A DNA stretch of 26,799 bases from Stenotrophomonas maltophilia. GTDB lineage: Bacteria; Pseudomonadota; Gammaproteobacteria; Xanthomonadales; Xanthomonadaceae. Below are positions 22,200 to 26,799 of the stretch, piece by piece. Numbering within the stretch: the first letter of the stretch is position 1; each line of letters opens with the position of its first letter. The stretch lies in NCBI GenBank assembly GCA_002387845.1, contig DGLB01000046.1, positions 51,620 through 78,418 of the forward strand. The letters run 5' to 3'. A model generated the notes under the pieces. That model worked only from the letters and a program-made list of their open reading frames with translations, was not told the DNA's origin and ran no database searches. A program made the translations under genes and the position numbers.

Positions 22200-23627
22200 A
22201 TGATGTCCGGCCGTCTGTGGTTCTTCAAACGCTGGCGGCCGCGCTCACTGCAGGCTCGCCAGCTGCTGGCTGCCAGTGTGAGCCTGCTGGCCTTCCTGGC
22301 CATTGCAGGCTACGCGCTTGATGCGGCGTTTGCCGATACCGCCCGCGCCAACCTGCGCGAGCGGTTGAAGAACTACGCCACCGCGTATGCGGCCGGCATC
22401 GACTTCACCCGCGACCGCTCGCTGTACATCCGCGAACAGCCACCGGATCCGCGCTTCGACGTGCCCGGCAGCGGGCTGTACCTGCAGGTGGTGATGCCGG
22501 ACGGCAAGGGCAACTCGATGTCCGCCGAAGGCCCGATGCTGCCCACCGTGGGCGGCGGCCTGCTGGCCCCGCGCCAGGAAGTCTTCGAAGGCCCGCTGCC
22601 GATGATCCAGATCGACGGCAGCCAGGGTTCGGTGTACCGCTATGGCCTGGGCCTGGTGTGGGACGCCGACGCCGACCCCGCCACCGAATTCCCGTACACC
22701 ATCTATGTGATGGAAGACTCGCGCGCACTCGGCGCGCAGCTGCGCGTGTTCCGTGGCCGGGTGTGGTTCTGGATGGGCGGTGCAGGTCTGATCCTGTTGC
22801 TGCTGCAGACCGTCATTCTGCAGTGGAGCCTGCGCCCGATGCGCCGGGTGATCACCGAGCTGACCAAAGTGCAGCGCGGTGAAACCGAGCGCATGAGTGA
22901 GCGCCACCCGCGCGAACTGGAACCGCTGACCGACAGCATCAACGCGCTGATTGAAAGCGAACGCGAAAACCTGGAACGCCAGCGCAATACCCTGGCCGAC
23001 CTTGCGCACAGCCTGAAAACCCCGCTGGCGGTGCTGCGCACGCAGCTCGACAGCGGGGCGCACGACCAGGACCTGCGCGAGGAGTTCGACGTGCAGCTGC
23101 GGCGCATGAACAACCTGGTGTCCTACCAGCTGGCGCGTGCGGCCTCGTCGGGGCACAAGCTGTTCTCGGCCCCGCTGCCGATTGAATCGAATGCGGAAGA
23201 GATCGTGCGCGGGCTGGAGAAGGTGTACGCCAGCAAGGGCGTGCTGTGCGAGTTCGATATCGATGAAGCCGCGCGCTTCCATGGCGAGCCGGGTGACCTG
23301 CAGGAACTGCTGGGCAACCTGCTGGAAAACGCCTTCAAGTGGGCCAACCGTCGCGTGCTGCTGACCGCCAAGCCGCTCACCGCACCGGGTGTGCGCCGCG
23401 CCGGCCTGCTGCTGTCGGTGGACGACGACGGCCCGGGCATCGCCCCCGACGACATCGCCAAGGTGCTGCAGCGTGGCGTGCGCGGCGACGAGCGCGTGCA
23501 GGGCCATGGCATTGGCCTGTCGATCGTGCAGGACCTGATCAAGGATTACCGCGGCGAACTGCAGGTGAAGCGCTCGCCGGAACTGGGTGGCGCACGTTTT
23601 GAAGTGAAGCTGCCGCCGGGGCCGTAA
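22200..23627 (+). CDS. phoQ: PhoQ-type sensor histidine kinase
   Basis: Inner-membrane sensor kinase of 475 residues. Transmembrane helix 1 is at about 21-45 (LLAASVSLLAFLAIAGYAL), followed by a periplasmic sensor domain (about 46-186) and helix 2 (about 187-209, VWFWMGGAGLILLLLQTVIL). After a HAMP-like linker comes the phospho-acceptor box LADLAHSLKTPLAVLR with H270. The ATP-binding domain has the N box LLGNLLENAFKWA, the G1 box DDGPGI and the G2 box GHGIGLSIV. It acts with phoP just upstream. The periplasmic domain has a modest acidic patch (WDADADPATEF), compatible with cation sensing. The start is either of two adjacent ATGs (22200 or 22203); the ribosome binding site is weak, consistent with coupling to phoP. 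Confidence 0.92.
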   Translation: MMSGRLWFFKRWRPRSLQARQLLAASVSLLAFLAIAGYALDAAFADTARANLRERLKNYATAYAAGIDFTRDRSLYIREQPPDPRFDVPGSGLYLQVVMPDGKGNSMSAEGPMLPTVGGGLLAPRQEVFEGPLPMIQIDGSQGSVYRYGLGLVWDADADPATEFPYTIYVMEDSRALGAQLRVFRGRVWFWMGGAGLILLLLQTVILQWSLRPMRRVITELTKVQRGETERMSERHPRELEPLTDSINALIESERENLERQRNTLADLAHSLKTPLAVLRTQLDSGAHDQDLREEFDVQLRRMNNLVSYQLARAASSGHKLFSAPLPIESNAEEIVRGLEKVYASKGVLCEFDIDEAARFHGEPGDLQELLGNLLENAFKWANRRVLLTAKPLTAPGVRRAGLLLSVDDDGPGIAPDDIAKVLQRGVRGDERVQGHGIGLSIVQDLIKDYRGELQVKRSPELGGARFEVKLPPGP

Positions 23628-23634
23628 AGCCGGG

Positions 23635-24381
23635 TCAGCCGGGAAGGGCAGGCGGTTCCCCATAGAACCGCCGCAGGTGCGCGGCCACTGCCGGCATCTC
23701 CTGCGCCAGCAGGTCGGGTGCGGAGAAGTGATACTCCGTCGCCACCGCGAAGAACTCATCGGGTGCTTCAGCGCCGTACGGGTCGATCACCGTCTCTTCG
23801 CCTGCATCCACCTGTGCGCACAGCGCATCGAACGCGGTCTGGAAATCGGCCGCCCAGTGCTGCTGCCACTCGCGCGGCAGCGGCGGGGTGCCGTCCAGCA
23901 CGCCATCCAGCATGTCGATCCGGTGCGCCATTTCGTGCACCACGACGCACGCCCCTTCATGCGGGTGCGCCAGTTCGGCCTGCACGTCGTGCCAGGACAG
24001 CAGCAGCGGCCCGGTGTGCGACACCTGGCCGATGGCATCTTCTTCCCACTCGTGCAGCACGCCGTCTTCGTCGACCTCGCTCTGCGGCACCACGAAGCCT
24101 TCCGGGTACACCAGCACCTGCGACCAGCCCTGCAGGCCGACCTCGCCCAGCTTCAGCAGCGGCAGGCAGCACAGGGCCGCAATCAGCACCGCATCGCGCT
24201 CCTGCAGCACCAGCCCGCCTACCGGCGTGACCGTTTTGCCATGCAGGAACGCCGCGCTCAGTTCGCGCAGCCGCGCACGATCTGGATCGGGCAACCCGCG
24301 CAACCACGCGGTGCGCTGGCAGGTGTGCTGCCAATGGTCATCCGAAATGGGGCGCGGACCGGGCCGCAACCACTGCAGCAA
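23635..24381 (-). CDS. mtfA: MtfA-type zinc metallopeptidase (M90)
   Basis: Cytoplasmic protein of about 248 residues. In enterobacteria MtfA binds the repressor Mlc (DgsA), and it is an aminopeptidase. The zinc site is VVVHEMAHRIDMLDG (HExxH), with a third ligand in the downstream segment APDEFFAVATEYHF. Other family segments are FLHGKTVTPVGGL and GWSQVLVYPEGFVV. The start is unresolved: no ATG or GTG occurs in a sensible place. I give the TTG at 24381; homology would also allow a few residues more, from about 24393, where the stop of the upstream gene lies, so coupling is likely. It is convergent with phoQ, 7 bases apart. Mlc is not visible in this window. Confidence 0.88.
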   Translation of the reverse strand: MLQWLRPGPRPISDDHWQHTCQRTAWLRGLPDPDRARLRELSAAFLHGKTVTPVGGLVLQERDAVLIAALCCLPLLKLGEVGLQGWSQVLVYPEGFVVPQSEVDEDGVLHEWEEDAIGQVSHTGPLLLSWHDVQAELAHPHEGACVVVHEMAHRIDMLDGVLDGTPPLPREWQQHWAADFQTAFDALCAQVDAGEETVIDPYGAEAPDEFFAVATEYHFSAPDLLAQEMPAVAAHLRRFYGEPPALPG

Positions 24382-24389
24382 CGACTGGA

Positions 24390-24674
24390 TCAGCGGAACA
24401 TGCCCGGCAGGAAGCTGTGCCACTTCGGCGCACGCAGGCGCGGCAGCACGTCGTCGTCGCCACCGCCGCCGGTGCTGCCGGCCGGGGAGACGCTGGGCTT
24501 GTTGCTGGACGGCGCGCTGTTGACCGGCGGGTTGGCCGGGGCCGTACGCTCGGCTTCCGCCGTGGAATACACACAGCCACCCCGGCCCTGGTGGGTCAGC
24601 GCATCGGAAGCCTGCGCGGCCATCGGGGCCGTCAGCAGAAGCAGGCAATGGGCGAACAGGCGCATCGTCGACAT
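24390..24674 (-). CDS. Small exported protein upstream of mtfA
   Basis: A 94-residue protein with signal peptide MSTMRLFAHCLLLLTAPMA and a likely cut after AQA. The mature part is short, with one cysteine (GGCVYS), a Pro/Ser/Asn-rich stretch, a GGGGDDD turn and the end KWHSFLPGMFR. No known domain. The stop lies next to the likely start of mtfA, so the two are probably one transcript. The start may be either of two Met codons (24674 or 24665); no strong ribosome binding site is visible. I do not recognise the family. Confidence 0.6.
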   Translation of the reverse strand: MSTMRLFAHCLLLLTAPMAAQASDALTHQGRGGCVYSTAEAERTAPANPPVNSAPSSNKPSVSPAGSTGGGGDDDVLPRLRAPKWHSFLPGMFR

Positions 24675-24786
24675 CCGGTGGGGGCGGGTGGGGTAATTTT
24701 CGATTCTAGCCCGATTCCGATCCCGGTTTGGTAGCCCCTGGCGGGCGCGGCCCGGCGCTTTCCCGCATAATTTTCCCGATCACCCG

Positions 24787-25764
24787 ATGGACACTGCCGT
24801 GGACGACCGCCAACTGCTGGCCAAATTGAGTGCCGGGCGCTTGTCCGGCGACGCGCTGGCCCGCGAGCTGGGCCAGACCCGCGCCGCCATTTGGAAGCGA
24901 ATTCAAGGACTTAGGGCGGCTGGCATCGACATCGACGGCCGCGCCGGCGACGGCTACCAGCTGCAGCAGCCGGTCGAGCTGCTGGACGCGGCCGCCATCA
25001 CCGCCGGGCTGCCCGCTGCGCTGGCCCCCCTGCTGGACAACCTGCAGGTCGCCTGGAACGTCGGCTCCACCAACACCGAATTGTTGCGGTGCAGCGCGCC
25101 GCAGCGCGGCTCGGCGGTGCTGCTGGCCGAGCGCCAGACCAGCGGGCGTGGCCGCCGTGGCCGCGAATGGGCCTCGCCGCTGGCCGCGCACATCTATCTG
25201 TCGGTGCTGCGCGGGTTTGCCGGGGGGCTGTCGCGCCTGGGCGGGCTGAGCCTGGTCGCCGGGGTGGCCGTGGCCGAGGCGCTGCAGGCCCAGGGCGTGC
25301 AGGACGTAGCCCTGAAGTGGCCCAACGACATCGTGGTCAACGGACACAAGCTGGGTGGCCTGCTGGTGGAGGGCGGCGGTGAATTCGCCGGCCCGGCGCG
25401 GGCGGTCATCGGACTGGGCATCAACGTCCGCATGCCGCCGGCATTCGCCGCGCAGATCACCCAGCCGTGGACCGACCTGACCACCCTGCTGGGCGGCGAG
25501 GTCAGCCGCAACGCCGTCGTCACCGCGCTGCTGGCACATCTGCTGCCGGCGCTGGAGCTGTTCGAGCAGGACGGGCTGGCTCCGTTCCTGGCCCGCTATG
25601 CCGCGCTGGACAGCCTGGCCGGGCGCACCGTGCGGGTGGAGGATGGCGGCACGTGGCAGGAAGGGCAGGCCCTGGGCCTGGCCGAGGACGGTGCGCTGCG
25701 GGTGCGCATCGAGGGTGTGGAACGGGTGTTCCATGCCGGGGAAGTCAGCGTGAGGGCGCAATGA
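24787..25764 (+). CDS. birA: Bifunctional biotin-protein ligase / biotin operon repressor
   Basis: A 325-residue protein. The N-terminal helix-turn-helix (about 18-60: SGDALARELGQTRAAIWKRIQGLRAAG) is the DNA-binding domain of BirA-type ligases, so it should also repress biotin genes. The ligase domain contains SGRGRRGREW (biotinyl-AMP loop, about 119-128), the catalytic segment LKWPNDIVVNGHKLGGLLVE and GLGINV. A C-terminal SH3-like domain (about 275-325) has GRTVRV and VERVFHAGEVSVR. It attaches biotin to acetyl-CoA carboxylase. A -10-like CATAAT is at 24766-24771, close to the start. Its stop overlaps the start of coaX (ATGA), the frequent birA-coaX arrangement in this group. Confidence 0.94.
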   Translation: MDTAVDDRQLLAKLSAGRLSGDALARELGQTRAAIWKRIQGLRAAGIDIDGRAGDGYQLQQPVELLDAAAITAGLPAALAPLLDNLQVAWNVGSTNTELLRCSAPQRGSAVLLAERQTSGRGRRGREWASPLAAHIYLSVLRGFAGGLSRLGGLSLVAGVAVAEALQAQGVQDVALKWPNDIVVNGHKLGGLLVEGGGEFAGPARAVIGLGINVRMPPAFAAQITQPWTDLTTLLGGEVSRNAVVTALLAHLLPALELFEQDGLAPFLARYAALDSLAGRTVRVEDGGTWQEGQALGLAEDGALRVRIEGVERVFHAGEVSVRAQ

Positions 25765-26498
25765 GCGACTGGTTGTTCGACCTGGGGAATTCCCGTTTCA
25801 AGTTCGCCCCGCTGCAGGGCCTGCGCGCCGGTGACGTGCAGGCCTGGCCGCACGGCGCCGAAGCCATGCCGGCGCAGGAGATCGAGAACCTGCCGTCCGG
25901 CGATGTCGCCTATGTGGCCAGCGTGGCCGCGCCGGCGCTCACTACCCGCATGCTGGAACTGCTCGGGCAGCGCTTCGCGCAGGTGCGGGTGGCCCGTACC
26001 GAAGCCGAATACGCCGGCCTGCGCATCGCCTATGCCGATCCCGCGAAGTTTGGCGTGGACCGTTACCTGGCCCTGCTGGCCGTGACCGAACGCCGCGAGC
26101 CGGTGGTGGTGGCCGGTGTGGGCACCGCGCTCACCATCGACCTGCTCGATGCGCACGGCCAGCACCGCGGCGGACGCATCGCCGCTTCACCGACCACCAT
26201 GCGCGAAGCGCTGCATGCACGTGCGGTGCAGCTGCCGGCCAGTGGTGGCGCGTACACCGAATTCGCCAACGACACCGCCGACGCGCTGGCTTCCGGTTGC
26301 GACGGTGCCGCGGTGGCGCTGATTGAACGCAGCCGCGAACGGGCGGCCGACGTGCTGGGCACGCGGCCCGCGCTGCTGGTTCACGGCGGTGGGGCACCGG
26401 CACTGATGCCGCTGCTGCCCGACGCGCAGTTCCATCCTGCCCTGGTGCTGGACGGCCTCGCGCGCTGGGCCGTGCATCAGCCACCGGCGGCACGGTAG
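25761..26498 (+). CDS. coaX: Type III pantothenate kinase
   Basis: First enzyme of coenzyme A synthesis, ASKHA-fold kinase of 245 residues, within the usual 240-270. Seen are the N-terminal phosphate loop LFDLGNSRFKF (D7, N10), the central GVDRYLALLAV, the second phosphate segment AGVGTALTIDLLD and GGRIAASPTTMREALHARAVQLP. The family often has DAGTAxTxD at the second phosphate segment; here the first Asp is Gly, a variant I believe is common in this lineage. TADALASG and LLVHGGGAP complete the C-terminal half. The start overlaps the birA stop. Neighbours: birA before and a membrane-anchored protein 10 bases after, likely one operon. Confidence 0.93.
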   Translation: MSDWLFDLGNSRFKFAPLQGLRAGDVQAWPHGAEAMPAQEIENLPSGDVAYVASVAAPALTTRMLELLGQRFAQVRVARTEAEYAGLRIAYADPAKFGVDRYLALLAVTERREPVVVAGVGTALTIDLLDAHGQHRGGRIAASPTTMREALHARAVQLPASGGAYTEFANDTADALASGCDGAAVALIERSRERAADVLGTRPALLVHGGGAPALMPLLPDAQFHPALVLDGLARWAVHQPPAAR

Positions 26499-26508
26499 GA
26501 TCGGGCGC

Positions 26509-26799
26509 ATGCTGACCCGTGCTCTGATCGTTGTCCTGGCCATTCTCAATGTGGGTGTCGCGCTGTGGTGGATGCTGCGCGGCGAACCCGTGCCCGCCCC
26601 GGTGGAAGCGCCTGCCGGCGTAGCCCGCCTGCAGTTCCTGGACACCCCGTCGGCACCGGCGGCCGCACCCGCCGCCGCGCCGACCGCAACGGCCTCGACG
26701 GCACCGCTGACCGACGCCACCGCCGCGGCACCGGCAGCACCTGCGGCCGCACCACCCGCAGCCACCGCGGCTGCACAGACGCCGGCCGCACTGGTCGCT
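26509..26799 (+). CDS. Membrane-anchored Ala/Pro-rich protein, probable SPOR-type (3' end outside window)
   Basis: The first 97 residues are visible, and the frame runs off the window. A single transmembrane helix near the N-terminus (ALIVVLAILNVGVALWWML) is followed by a long linker of Ala, Pro and Thr repeats. In related genomes the gene after coaX often encodes a SPOR-domain protein, which binds denuded peptidoglycan at the division septum; the SPOR domain itself would lie beyond the window, so this is inference. The start is 10 bases after the coaX stop. No clear ribosome binding site is seen beyond GGATCGGG, so coupling to coaX is possible. Confidence 0.6.
   Translation, partial: MLTRALIVVLAILNVGVALWWMLRGEPVPAPVEAPAGVARLQFLDTPSAPAAAPAAAPTATASTAPLTDATAAAPAAPAAAPPAATAAAQTPAALVA

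Overview
The window looks like chromosomal DNA of a Stenotrophomonas-type bacterium (Xanthomonadaceae). The evidence is the high GC content, GTAG-headed intergenic palindromes of the SMAG type, a PhoP/PhoQ pair of the Xanthomonas/Stenotrophomonas kind, and an effector ending in the XVIPCD signal used by the Xanthomonadales killing type IV secretion system (X-T4SS). This assignment rests on recognition only; no database search was possible.

Left part (1-7740), mostly core genome. A tightly overlapping + strand valine-catabolic operon holds an acyl-CoA dehydrogenase (cut by the window edge), an enoyl-CoA hydratase, a 3-hydroxyisobutyryl-CoA hydrolase and mmsB. It ends at hairpins, a SMAG repeat and a terminator. 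Next come ohr (-) with a divergent AraC-family regulator, a secreted protein with a ruined Nudix box, a small secreted protein (-), and a CDF-like transporter (-) of a variant type.

Antibacterial locus (8027-11671). Two paralogous LprI/DUF1311-like periplasmic proteins, one soluble and one a lipoprotein, sit upstream of a 798-residue effector. The effector has a muramidase-like domain, two peptidoglycan-binding domains, an M23-like region and a C-terminal XVIPCD with a Gln-rich tail. The likely logic is an X-T4SS effector (X-Tfe) with its immunity proteins (X-Tfi). A SymE-like small gene with a structured leader follows.

Accessory island (about 12.6-19.6 kb). Diverged copies of a SMAG-ended repeat of about 140-150 bp bracket the segment 13.3-19.4 kb in direct orientation. 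Inside are a phage portal fragment fused in frame to the tail of a DNA methyltransferase, an OLD-family ATPase-TOPRIM nuclease (-), a non-coding segment with inverted repeats and many GGTAAY motifs, a putative PD-(D/E)XK nuclease of no recognised family (+), and a broken tyrosine integrase (-). The island lies directly upstream of dusA, a known integration hotspot. It reads as a decayed prophage or island that kept, or gained, two likely defence genes.

Right part (19809-26799), core genome: dusA; a small secreted protein followed by phoP and phoQ; mtfA with a small secreted protein upstream (-); then birA, coaX and the start of an Ala/Pro-rich membrane-anchored protein that runs off the window.
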